A stretch of DNA of 8,743 nucleotides from Streptomyces katrae (GCF_000966975.1 NZ_JZWV01000710.1:1-8743); one strand, 5' to 3'. Numbered from the stretch's first letter, positions 1 to 5,703 are shown. Translations and numbers: made by a program. Notes: generated from the letters alone by a model not told the origin.

Positions 1-1472
1 AGGAGCTGGACGGTGTCCCCGTCGGAGAGCGGAGCGGAGAGGGAGGTGAGGCGCCCGTTGACGCGGGCGCCGATACAGCCGTGGGCCGCCTCGCCGTGCT
101 GGGCGTAGGCGGCGTCGATACAGCTGGCACCGGCGGGCAGGGCGAGGGTGCCGCCGTCGGCGCGGTAGACGGTGATCTCGCGGTCCTGGGCGAGTTCCGC
201 GCGCAGTCCGGTCCAGAAGGTGTCGGGGTCGGGTGCGGACTGCTGCCAGTCGAGGAGGCGGGAGAGCCAGCCGGGGCGGGTGGGGTCGACGCGTTCCTCC
301 TCGCAGTCGGCGCCCTCGCCGGTCGCGTACGGGTTGCCGAGGGCGACCACGCCGGCCTCGGCGACGCGGTGCATCTGCCGGGTGCGGACGATGACTTCGG
401 CGACGTAGCCCTCGGGGACGGCGACGGCGGTGTGCAGCGACTGGTAGAGGTTGAACTTGGGGACGGCGATGAAGTCCTTGAACTCCGAGACGACCGGGGT
501 GAAGCAGGTGTGGAGTTCGCCGAGGACGGCGTAGCAGTCGGCGTTCTCGCCGACGAGGACGAGGATGCGTCCGAAGTCCGGGCCGCGCAGTTCGCCGCGG
601 GTGCGGGAGATGCGGTGGACGGAGACGAAGTGCCGGGGGCGGACGAGCACCTCGGCGGTGATGCCGGCCTCGCGCAGGACGGTGCGTACGGACTCGGCGA
701 TGGCGAGGAGGGGGTCGTCGGCGCCGGCGTGGGAGGCGATGAGCGCGCGAGTGTGCTCGTACTCCTCGGGGTGCAGGATCGCGAAGACGAGGTCTTCCAG
801 CTCGGTCTTCAGGGCCTGGACGCCGAGGCGTTCGGCGAGCGGGATGAGGACGTCGCGGGTGACCTTGGCGATGCGGGCCTGTTTCTCGGGGCGCATCACA
901 CCGAGGGTGCGCATGTTGTGGAGGCGGTCGGCGAGTTTGATGGACATCACGCGGACGTCGTTGCCGGTGGCGACGAGCATCTTGCGGAAGGTCTCCGGTT
1001 CGGCGGCGGCGCCGTAGTCGATCTTCTCGACCTTGGTGACGCCGTCGACGATGAAGGCGACCTCGTCGCCGAACTCGGCGCGGACCTGATCGAGGGTCAC
1101 GTCGGTGTCCTCGACGGTGTCGTGCAGCAGTGAGGCCGTCAGGGTGGTGGTCTCGGCGCCGAGTTCGGCCAGGATGAGGGTGACGGCGAGCGGGTGTGTG
1201 ATGTACGGCTCACCGCTCTTGCGCATCTGGCCCCGGTGCGAGGACTCCGCGAGGAGGTACGCGCGGCGCAGGATGGAGAGGTCCGCGTCCGGGTGGTGGG
1301 CGCGGTGCGCTTCTGCTACGTGTCCGATGGCGTCCGGGAGACGGTCCCGGGACGCGGGCCCGAGCAGGGCGGCTCGGCCCAGGCGGCGCAGATCGAGCCG
1401 GGTACGGCCACGTCTGCGCAGCTCAGGGCGCACTTCTGCGTGTGCTTCGGGGTTCGTGGCCTCTGCACTCAT
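1..1472 (-). CDS. rshA: RelA/SpoT-homolog (p)ppGpp synthetase/hydrolase, N-terminal 490 residues (3' end outside window)
   Basis: Partial gene running off the left edge; 490 codons are visible. Members of this family make (p)ppGpp from ATP and GTP/GDP and hydrolyse it, controlling the stringent response in the cytoplasm. The HD hydrolase domain (about residues 65-215) keeps the key residues: H79, H93, the H117-D118 pair in LLHDTVEDT, and D182/N186 in DRLHNMRT. The synthetase domain (about 270-380) keeps D299 and E359 at the positions I align with the catalytic acids, plus YQSLHT at 343-348 and the VRTRQMH segment. Its diagnostic motif reads EFKD (330-333), a mix of the RXKD and EXDD types. 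A TGS domain begins near 431 (EITVYRADGG) and the window ends inside it. ATG 1472 has a good ribosome site (GGAGGT, 4 nt spacing). The N-terminal 40 residues are Arg-rich and look poorly conserved. From memory, S. coelicolor has a second RSH protein, RshA, next to dapF, which fits this one better than the main RelA. Synthetase activity cannot be judged from sequence. Confidence 0.9.
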   Translation of the reverse strand, partial: MSAEATNPEAHAEVRPELRRRGRTRLDLRRLGRAALLGPASRDRLPDAIGHVAEAHRAHHPDADLSILRRAYLLAESSHRGQMRKSGEPYITHPLAVTLILAELGAETTTLTASLLHDTVEDTDVTLDQVRAEFGDEVAFIVDGVTKVEKIDYGAAAEPETFRKMLVATGNDVRVMSIKLADRLHNMRTLGVMRPEKQARIAKVTRDVLIPLAERLGVQALKTELEDLVFAILHPEEYEHTRALIASHAGADDPLLAIAESVRTVLREAGITAEVLVRPRHFVSVHRISRTRGELRGPDFGRILVLVGENADCYAVLGELHTCFTPVVSEFKDFIAVPKFNLYQSLHTAVAVPEGYVAEVIVRTRQMHRVAEAGVVALGNPYATGEGADCEEERVDPTRPGWLSRLLDWQQSAPDPDTFWTGLRAELAQDREITVYRADGGTLALPAGASCIDAAYAQHGEAAHGCIGARVNGRLTSLSAPLSDGDTVQL

Positions 1473-1612
1473 GGGCACCTCCGGCGGCTTCGACCGGCGG
1501 TGGTGGGCATGGGGTGAGCCCTCAGGGCCGGTGCCTGATGTTACCGACCCCACCACGTGGCGCAGTCCGCCTCTCGCTCAGCGTGAAACGGATCACCCAA
1601 GAGAGGGAATCT
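1473..1612 (-). promoter_or_regulatory. dapF-rshA intergenic region, probable rshA promoter region
   Basis: The 140-bp gap between the dapF stop and rshA start is long for an operon joint, so rshA probably has its own promoter. On the leftward strand a TAACAT hexamer (about 1536-1541) could be a -10 box with a leader of roughly 55 nt, but no recognisable -35 sits at the right distance. An 8-bp palindrome CCACGTGG lies just upstream (1552-1559). I found no convincing terminator after dapF. Low confidence as an exact promoter. Confidence 0.3.
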
Positions 1613-2488
1613 TCAGGCGAAAGCCGTTTCCGTGAGCCAGTCCGCTTCGAACTCGCCGGCGGCCACGATGACGGCCGGTCCGGTCATGTCGATGCGACCG
1701 TCGGGGTGTTCGGTGATGACGAGGGTACCGCCGGGCAGGTCGACGGTGTACGAGACGGGCTCACCCGTGACGGCGGGGTCGGCTCCGTCGCGCCGGATGG
1801 CGGCCACGGCGACGGCGCAGGCGCCGGTGCCGCAGGAGCGGGTCTCGCCGGATCCGCGCTCGTGGACGCGCATGGCGACGTGCCGCGGGCCGCGGTCGAC
1901 GACGAACTCGACATTGACCCCGGTGGGATAGGCGGAGGCGGGGCTGAACGGCGGCGGGCTGTACAGGTCTCCGGCGTGGTCGAGGCTTTCAACGAACGCG
2001 ACGGCGTGCGGGTTCCCCATGTTCACGTTGAGCGCGGGCCAGGAGCGCTCGCCCACGGAGACGGTGACCTCGCCCTCCGGGAGCCGGGCGCGGCCCATGG
2101 AGACGGTGACGTCGCCCGTCTTGGCGAGGTGGACCTGCTTGACGCCGCCGCGGGTGGCCACGGCGAAGTCGCCGGGCTCGACGTGTCCGGCGTGGTGGAG
2201 GTAGCGGGCGAAGACGCGCACGCCGTTGCCGCACATCTCCGCGACGGAACCGTCGCTGTTGCGGTAGTCCATGAACCACTCGGCCTCGTCGGCCAGGTGC
2301 GCGGCGTCCGGGTGGGCGGCGGAGCGCACGACATGCAGCACACCGTCCGCCCCGATGCCGGCCCGGCGGTCGCACAGGGCGGCGACGGCGGTGGGCGGCA
2401 GGTCGACGGCGTTGTCCGGGTCGGGGACGATCACGAAGTCGTTCTCGGTCCCGTGACCCTTGAGGAAGGGGAGGGTGGTGTGCGTCAC
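1613..2488 (-). CDS. dapF: Diaminopimelate epimerase
   Basis: 291-residue cytoplasmic enzyme that converts LL- to meso-diaminopimelate in the lysine/DAP pathway without a cofactor, using two cysteines as acid and base. Both are present in their standard motifs: C86 in EMCGNGVR and C218 in SCGTGACA. Other family marks are the N-terminal FLKGHGTENDF segment (8-18), RRAGIGADG (41-49), FMDYRNSDGS (72-81), NMGNPHAV (155-162) and GVNVEF (189-194). Length and two-halved layout match the family. The start is GTG at 2488. No Shine-Dalgarno sequence precedes it and the frame upstream has no other credible start; a TACGAT box ends 6 nt before it, suggesting a leaderless message. It lies between the small membrane-protein gene (85 bp upstream) and rshA (140 bp downstream), all leftward. 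Streptomyces walls carry LL-DAP, so the product is probably needed chiefly as the lysine precursor. Function is near certain. Confidence 0.97.
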   Translation of the reverse strand: MTHTTLPFLKGHGTENDFVIVPDPDNAVDLPPTAVAALCDRRAGIGADGVLHVVRSAAHPDAAHLADEAEWFMDYRNSDGSVAEMCGNGVRVFARYLHHAGHVEPGDFAVATRGGVKQVHLAKTGDVTVSMGRARLPEGEVTVSVGERSWPALNVNMGNPHAVAFVESLDHAGDLYSPPPFSPASAYPTGVNVEFVVDRGPRHVAMRVHERGSGETRSCGTGACAVAVAAIRRDGADPAVTGEPVSYTVDLPGGTLVITEHPDGRIDMTGPAVIVAAGEFEADWLTETAFA

Positions 2489-2494
2489 GAGCCC

Positions 2495-2500
2495 ATCGTA
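2495..2500 (-). promoter_or_regulatory. Putative -10 box of a leaderless dapF promoter
   Basis: TACGAT on the leftward strand matches the actinobacterial TANNNT -10 pattern. Six nucleotides separate it from the GTG start of dapF, so transcription would begin at or next to the start codon. No Shine-Dalgarno sequence is present. The region 17-19 nt upstream has no good -35 hexamer, which is common for Streptomyces promoters but limits confidence. Confidence 0.5.
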
Positions 2501-2573
2501 CCGAGCGGGTCGGAGCCCCGGCCGGTGGGACCAGCATGCGGTCAGGCGGCCTTCGGCGAGGCGTCGGCGCCGG

Positions 2574-3140
2574 TCAGCGCAGCCGGGCCACCCGGTAGAC
2601 GGCCAGTGCGACGACGACCAGCGCGGCCAGTGCGTACAGCGCGGCGATCCGCCAGTCGGGGCGGCGGCCGCTGCCCCGGGACGGGAGCCCCGGCCAGGAG
2701 TAGCCGACGCGGCGCGCGGCCATCATGCCCCAGCCGCCGGCGCAGGAGCTGATGAGGAAGCCGAGCATGGCGACGACGGCGCCGCCGTCGCCGAACTCGA
2801 AGGCGAGGGGGAAGGCGAACATCAGGGAGCCGGCGGCGGCCAGCATCACGATCGGGGCGATCTGCCAGATCCGCAGCCTGCGCTGGGGGCGCAGCTCGAC
2901 CTCGACGGCGGGGCCGGCGGCGGCCTCGGTGCCGGGCTCGGGCGCTTCGGGACCGTCGGTGGTCAGCCGTGCGGGGTCGGCGGGCAGGCCGAGTCCGCCG
3001 GGGCCGTCCGGGCCGCCGGGGACTGCCGGCACGCCGGGGCCCGCGGGCTCGCCGGTCACCGCCGGGAGTGCGGACAGGGGCGTGTCCGTTTCCCGCTCGG
3101 TGTCGTCCCGCCCGATGTCTCGTCGAGGGCCGGCCTCCAT
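2574..3140 (-). CDS. Hypothetical membrane protein with disordered N-terminus and three predicted transmembrane helices
   Basis: 188 residues, no family recognised. Residues 1-85 are rich in Pro, Gly, Ala, Asp and Glu and look disordered. A basic patch (RPQRRLR, 84-90) then leads into three hydrophobic segments: about 94-115, 120-141 (containing C133 and a GGWGMM stretch) and 164-182. The protein ends shortly afterwards in basic VYRVARLR. By the positive-inside rule the basic residues before helix 1, between helices 2 and 3, and at the C-terminus do not give a simple topology. I chose ATG 3140, with a GGAGG-type site about 10 nt upstream; a GTG at 3146, two codons earlier, is an equally possible start with closer spacing. 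A frame open further to 3248 lacks a better site. It sits between miaA (113 bp upstream) and dapF (85 bp downstream), all leftward. Coding is supported by the alternating hydrophobic segments and codon bias; function is unknown. Confidence 0.8.
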   Translation of the reverse strand: MEAGPRRDIGRDDTERETDTPLSALPAVTGEPAGPGVPAVPGGPDGPGGLGLPADPARLTTDGPEAPEPGTEAAAGPAVEVELRPQRRLRIWQIAPIVMLAAAGSLMFAFPLAFEFGDGGAVVAMLGFLISSCAGGWGMMAARRVGYSWPGLPSRGSGRRPDWRIAALYALAALVVVALAVYRVARLR

Positions 3141-3203
3141 AGCCACGCGCCCTCCCCACTTCGGACTCCGCACGCCACTGTTCAGAAGTTTGATGATGGC
3201 ACG

Positions 3204-3232
3204 GCCCCGGCCCCGCGACGGGCGCTCGGGGC
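3204..3232 (-). terminator. Possible hairpin terminator or attenuator after miaA
   Basis: On either strand GCCCCG (3204-3209) pairs with CGGGGC (3227-3232), with an inner 4-bp pairing GCCC/GGGC (3210-3213 with 3220-3223) separated by a 3-nt bulge. It begins about 20 nt after the miaA stop codon in the direction of transcription. There is no T-tract, as is usual in Streptomyces, so it may only partly stop readthrough into the membrane-protein gene. Confidence 0.35.
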
Positions 3233-3252
3233 TTCCCGATGCCATCACGTGA

Positions 3253-4191
3253 TCAGGCTGTGACCGCTCGTTCGACCAACGACTGCGCGAGTCGGGGGAG
3301 TTCCCCGCGGTCGGCGGCGGCTCCGCTGAGCCAGTGGACGCGGGGGTCGCGGCGGAACCAGGAGTCCTGGCGGCGGGCGAAGCGCTTGGTGGCCCGTACG
3401 GTCTCGGCCCTGGCCTCGTCCTCGGTGCACTCGCCGGCGAGGGCGGCCAGTACCTGCTGGTAGCCCAGGGCGCGGGAGGCGGTGATCCCCTCGCGCAGGC
3501 CCTGGGCCTCCAGGGCGCGGACCTCGTCGACCAGCCCGGCCTCCCACATGCGGTCGACGCGTGTCGCGATACGCTCGTCGAGTTCCGGGCGGGCCACGTC
3601 GACGCCGATCTGGACGGTGTCGTAGACGGACTCGTGGCCGGGCAGGTTGGCGGTGAAGGGTTTGCCGGTGATCTCGATCACTTCGAGTGCCCGGACGATG
3701 CGGCGGGAGTTGCTGGGCAGGATCGCGGCGGCCGCGGCCGGGTCGGCGGCGGCGAGGCGGGCGTGCAGGGCGCCGGGGCCGCGCAGGGTGGCCTCCTCCT
3801 CCAGCCGGGCGCGGACCTCGGGGTCGGTGCCGGGGAACTCCATGGCGTCGAGGGCGCCGCGGACGTAGAGCCCGGATCCGCCGACCAGGACCGGGGTGCG
3901 GCCCTGGGCGAGGAGCTTGTCGATCTCGGCGCGGGCGAGGCGCTGGTACTCGGCGACGCTGGCGGTCTCGGTGACGTCCCAGATGTCGAGGAGGTGGTGG
4001 GGCACGCCGCCGCGCTCGTCCATCGTCAGCTTGGCGGTGCCGATGTCCATCCCCCGGTAGAGCTGCATGGAGTCGGCGTTGACGACCTCGCCGTCGAAGT
4101 GGCGGGCCAGGGCGACGCCCAGGTCGGACTTTCCGGCCGCGGTGGGACCGACGACGGCGATGACCCGCGGGGCGGGGGCTGCATTCCTCAC
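3253..4191 (-). CDS. miaA: tRNA dimethylallyltransferase
   Basis: 312 residues, the usual length for the family. It transfers the dimethylallyl group from dimethylallyl diphosphate to N6 of adenosine 37 in tRNAs reading codons that start with U, giving i6A, which MiaB then methylthiolates. The P-loop GPTAAGKS is at 15-22. It is followed by the NADSMQLYRGMDIGTAK segment (38-54), whose D40, S41 and Q43 belong to the substrate/tRNA site. Further marks are the PHHLLD motif, LVGGSGLY, NSRRIVRALEV and the C-terminal RFARRQDSWFRRD segment that contacts tRNA. The start is GTG 4191, which gives the normal short lead (RNAAPAPRVIAVV) before the P-loop. The same frame is open far upstream, but that extension lies antisense to other genes and resembles nothing. 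There is no Shine-Dalgarno sequence; a weak -10-like GAGACT ends 6 nt before the start. It is transcribed divergently from the small acidic-protein gene at 4367. Function is near certain. Confidence 0.97.
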   Translation of the reverse strand: MRNAAPAPRVIAVVGPTAAGKSDLGVALARHFDGEVVNADSMQLYRGMDIGTAKLTMDERGGVPHHLLDIWDVTETASVAEYQRLARAEIDKLLAQGRTPVLVGGSGLYVRGALDAMEFPGTDPEVRARLEEEATLRGPGALHARLAAADPAAAAAILPSNSRRIVRALEVIEITGKPFTANLPGHESVYDTVQIGVDVARPELDERIATRVDRMWEAGLVDEVRALEAQGLREGITASRALGYQQVLAALAGECTEDEARAETVRATKRFARRQDSWFRRDPRVHWLSGAAADRGELPRLAQSLVERAVTA

Positions 4192-4197
4192 CGGAAC

Positions 4198-4203
4198 AGT
4201 CTC
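4198..4203 (-). promoter_or_regulatory. Weak candidate -10 box for leaderless miaA
   Basis: GAGACT on the leftward strand sits 6 nt before the GTG start of miaA, the same spacing as the better boxes at dapF and miaB. It departs from TANNNT at the first base. The support is the repeated geometry and the lack of a Shine-Dalgarno sequence, not the hexamer itself. Confidence 0.25.
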
Positions 4204-4221
4204 GCAAACCCCGCGGCATGT

Positions 4222-4233
4222 ACCCGATCGGGT
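4222..4233. promoter_or_regulatory. Perfect 12-bp palindrome in the miaA divergent intergenic region
   Basis: ACCCGATCGGGT is an exact 12-bp palindrome without a spacer, 31 nt upstream of the miaA start and 134 nt upstream of the rightward gene at 4367. Position between two divergent starts is what a dimeric regulator's operator would have. No regulator can be named, and the site could be coincidental in such GC-rich DNA. Confidence 0.3.
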
Positions 4234-4328
4234 GAGGTGACGGGGTGTGGCCGGGGTCGTTGCCCTGAAGAGGTTCCGGCCCGGCGTGCGCCTGGCGCAC
4301 ATCCCGTGGAGGCCGGTCCGGCCGCAGC

Positions 4329-4354
4329 GGAACTTCACCCGCACGAGTAACGTT
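4329..4354 (+). promoter_or_regulatory. Candidate promoter for the gene at 4367 (ECF-like or -10 TAACGT)
   Basis: GGAAC (4329-4333) is followed, after 18 nt, by GTT (4352-4354). This resembles the GGAAT-N18-GTT pattern known for SigR-type ECF promoters in Streptomyces, with C in place of T at the last -35 base. Alternatively TAACGT (4348-4353) is a -10 box for the main sigma factor, but no -35 fits. Either would start transcription near 4360, leaving a leader of only about 6-7 nt that cuts into the GGGAG ribosome site, which counts against both readings. Confidence 0.25.
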
Positions 4355-4366
4355 ATGGGAGTAGAC

Positions 4367-4603
4367 ATGGGCGTTTTTGACCGGATTTTTCGCCGTAAGG
4401 GTGAGGCAGTGACCGAGGAGGTCGCGGCCGAGGCCACCGCGGCGGAGACGCCGGCCGCGGCGACCGAGCCGGCCGAGGGTGCCGGGGAGGCCGAGGCGGC
4501 TGCGGCCGGGGCACCCGCGGCGGAGGCCGCCGTGGAGATCCCCAAGCAGCAGTCGGCGGAGGTGGCCGCGGACAGCGAGGCCGGCGAGGGCGCCCGTACG
4601 TAG
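4367..4603 (+). CDS. Small acidic Ala/Glu-rich protein of unknown function
   Basis: 78 residues. A compact N-terminus (MGVFDRIFRRKGE, an amphipathic basic/hydrophobic stretch) is followed by about 45 low-complexity residues rich in Ala and Glu (roughly 14-56). The C-terminus is more distinctive: VEIPKQQSAEVAADSEAGEGART. I recall short Streptomyces proteins with similar ends, sometimes labelled 'gliding motility protein', but that label has no mechanistic basis here and I give no function. ATG 4367 is preceded by GGGAG with 5 nt spacing; an in-frame ATG at 4355 is possible but has no ribosome site. It is divergent from miaA and 47 bp upstream of the antitoxin-family gene, probably in one transcript with it, with a 7-bp hairpin between them. 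The basic amphipathic N-terminus could touch a membrane or a nucleic acid; this is inference only. Confidence 0.75.
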   Translation: MGVFDRIFRRKGEAVTEEVAAEATAAETPAAATEPAEGAGEAEAAAAGAPAAEAAVEIPKQQSAEVAADSEAGEGART

Positions 4604-4610
4604 CTACCGC

Positions 4611-4632
4611 TCCCCCGGGCTCCGTCGGGGGA
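4611..4632 (+). terminator. Short hairpin between the two small rightward genes
   Basis: TCCCCCG (4611-4617) pairs exactly with CGGGGGA (4626-4632) around an 8-nt loop, starting 8 nt after one stop codon and ending 18 nt before the next start. There is no T-tract. It may act as an attenuator or an mRNA processing or stability element that sets different expression of the two genes. Confidence 0.4.
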
Positions 4633-4650
4633 ACCCCAGGAAGGTGACCC

Positions 4651-4896
4651 ATGGGCCTGCTCGACAATCTGAAGGCCAAGCTCGCTCCGGCCAAGGACAA
4701 GGTCGGCGACCTCGCGCAGAAGCACGAGGGCAGGATCGGCGAGGGCCTGGACAAGGTCGCCAAGGTCGTGGATTCCAAGACCCATGGCAAGTACAGCGAC
4801 CGGATCACGTCCAGTACGGACAAGGCGAAGGGCGCCCTGGGCAAGGTCGCGCACAAGGACGCCCCCGGCGGGCCGACGCCGCCGGCGGCTTCCTGA
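4651..4896 (+). CDS. MT0933/Rv0909-type antitoxin family protein
   Basis: 81 residues, highly charged and probably helical. The start MGLLDNLKAKLAPAKDKV, the repeated Lys-rich helical pattern (KHEGRIGEGLDKVAKVVDSKT) and the GKYSDRI segment match the small actinobacterial family typified by M. tuberculosis Rv0909/MT0933. Rv0909 is described as the antitoxin of the neighbouring Rv0910 toxin, a START/SRPBCC-like protein. No such toxin gene is present here: upstream is the acidic Ala/Glu-rich gene, downstream a terminator and an opposing gene. It may therefore be an orphan paralog or have another role. The last 13 residues (DAPGGPTPPAAS) are Pro/Ala-rich and look disordered. The start has an AGGAAGG-type ribosome site a few bases upstream. 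It is likely co-transcribed with the gene at 4367. The family call is fairly secure, but a true antitoxin function in this setting is doubtful. Confidence 0.85.
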   Translation: MGLLDNLKAKLAPAKDKVGDLAQKHEGRIGEGLDKVAKVVDSKTHGKYSDRITSSTDKAKGALGKVAHKDAPGGPTPPAAS

Positions 4897-4927
4897 GGCA
4901 GGACGCGCCGAGGGGCGCCGCAGGATC

Positions 4928-4960
4928 AAGGGGCGTGGGACCGACGGTCCCACGCCCCTT
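4928..4960. terminator. Strong bidirectional intrinsic-type terminator
   Basis: AAGGGGCGTGGGACC (4928-4942) and GGTCCCACGCCCCTT (4946-4960) form a perfect 15-bp stem with a 3-nt loop. It lies 31 bp after the stop of the rightward antitoxin-family gene and 22 bp after the stop of the leftward LigB-like gene. Its A-A/T-T edges make it usable in both directions. There is no long U-tract, which is normal for Streptomyces terminators. Confidence 0.9.
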
Positions 4961-4982
4961 CGCCGTACGGTGCCCTCCCCTG

Positions 4983-5690
4983 TCAGGACCAGGCGGCGAC
5001 GAAGTAGCCGACCCCGTAGGGGGCGTCCTCGTACAGCAGCCGTCCGCCCAGGCCCGCCCCTTCGGCGGCGCCCGCGAGCACCTGCCAGGGCGCCCGCCCG
5101 GCCGCCTGGAGCTCGGCGGCGAGTACGGGGTCCAGCGCGGCCAGCGCGTCGGTGTCGGCGGAGCCCAGGGCCCGGCCGGCGGCGGCGTCGAAGGCGGCGG
5201 CGCGCTCGTCGAGGTACCCGGGGGCCTTCAGCGTGCGGCAGGCGCTCCCGTCGCCCATGACCAGCAGCGCGACCCGCTCGTCGGCGGCGGCGAGCTCCCG
5301 GCCGGTCTCCAGGCAGCGGCCGGTCTCCAGGGAGGCGGCGACGGCGAGGCCCTCGACGGGGGCCGCACCCCACCGGGCACGGCCCAGCAGCCAGGCGCCC
5401 ACGGCGAGGGAGGCGGGCAGCGGGCGCGGCCCCTCCTCGCCCTCCCCGAGCCGGACCTCGGCGTCGACGCCGTAGCCGTGGAAGCCGCCCCGGGAGCCCT
5501 GGGGGTAGGGCCCCTGGTGCTCGGCGTCGGCGGAGCCGACGACCACCAGCACGTCGGGCCGGGAGGCGGCCAGTACGGCGAGCGCGTCGGAGCAGGCGGT
5601 ACGGGCCTCGTCGAGTTCGGCGGCGGCGCCCGCGGCGACCTCCGGCACGAGGAGCGGCGGGGCGGGGCAGACGGCGGCGGCTACGAGCAT
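4983..5690 (-). CDS. LigB-like (class III extradiol dioxygenase fold) protein lacking the usual metal-binding histidines
   Basis: 235 residues. The overall pattern is that of the LigB/Memo-like superfamily: an N-terminal PAPPLLVPEVA segment (9-19), a hydrophobic strand with VLVVVGSADAEHQGPY (47-62), a GDGSACRTLKAPGY segment (146-159) followed by a helix, and the C-terminal DAPYGVGYFVAAW (222-234). True extradiol dioxygenases bind Fe(II) through His residues in a PHPPLL-type motif near the N-terminus and often carry another His in a GDLSH-type motif. Here these positions read A10 and A150-C151, and the only histidines are H58 and H71. Ring cleavage therefore seems unlikely; the protein may be a structural or binding relative. 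ATG 5690 is preceded by no good ribosome site, but a TAGGCT -10-like box ends 7 nt upstream. It lies downstream of miaB in the same direction, separated by 132 bp with hairpins. Family call is probable; biochemical role unknown. Confidence 0.8.
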   Translation of the reverse strand: MLVAAAVCPAPPLLVPEVAAGAAAELDEARTACSDALAVLAASRPDVLVVVGSADAEHQGPYPQGSRGGFHGYGVDAEVRLGEGEEGPRPLPASLAVGAWLLGRARWGAAPVEGLAVAASLETGRCLETGRELAAADERVALLVMGDGSACRTLKAPGYLDERAAAFDAAAGRALGSADTDALAALDPVLAAELQAAGRAPWQVLAGAAEGAGLGGRLLYEDAPYGVGYFVAAWS

Positions 5691-5697
5691 GATCCGC

Positions 5698-5703
5698 AGC
5701 CTA
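5698..5703 (-). promoter_or_regulatory. Putative -10 box of a leaderless promoter for the LigB-like gene
   Basis: TAGGCT on the leftward strand matches TANNNT, with 7 nt between it and the ATG at 5690, so the transcript would start at the start codon. No Shine-Dalgarno sequence is evident (only GGA three bases before the ATG). The best -35 at 18 nt spacing, TGGCCC, is poor. Confidence 0.4.

Noticed and set aside
81..1133. A 350-codon rightward open frame over the left end
   Set aside because: It is the antisense shadow of rshA, which has clear HD and synthetase motifs on the other strand.
1516..1526. GCCC-TCA-GGGC inverted repeat as a terminator between dapF and rshA
   Set aside because: Only a 4-bp stem, too weak, and placed near the rshA start instead of just after dapF.
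2542..3159. Alternative leftward 205-codon frame overlapping the small membrane-protein gene
   Set aside because: Its product is an Arg/Pro/Gly-rich shadow without hydrophobic segments, whereas the frame ending at 2574 encodes three clear membrane helices.
3244..3253. Palindrome ATCACGTGAT at the miaA stop, and CCACGTGG at 1552-1559, as a shared CACGTG regulatory motif
   Set aside because: Two CACGTG hexamers in 8.7 kb is about the chance expectation, and one overlaps the end of a coding region.
4355..4366. ATG 4355 as the start of the small acidic-protein gene
   Set aside because: It is in frame, but has no ribosome site; ATG 4367 has GGGAG at 5 nt spacing.
4192..5373. Upstream extension of the miaA frame to 706 codons
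   Set aside because: The extension overlaps two credible rightward genes and a terminator, and the known MiaA length of about 312 residues is reached from GTG 4191.
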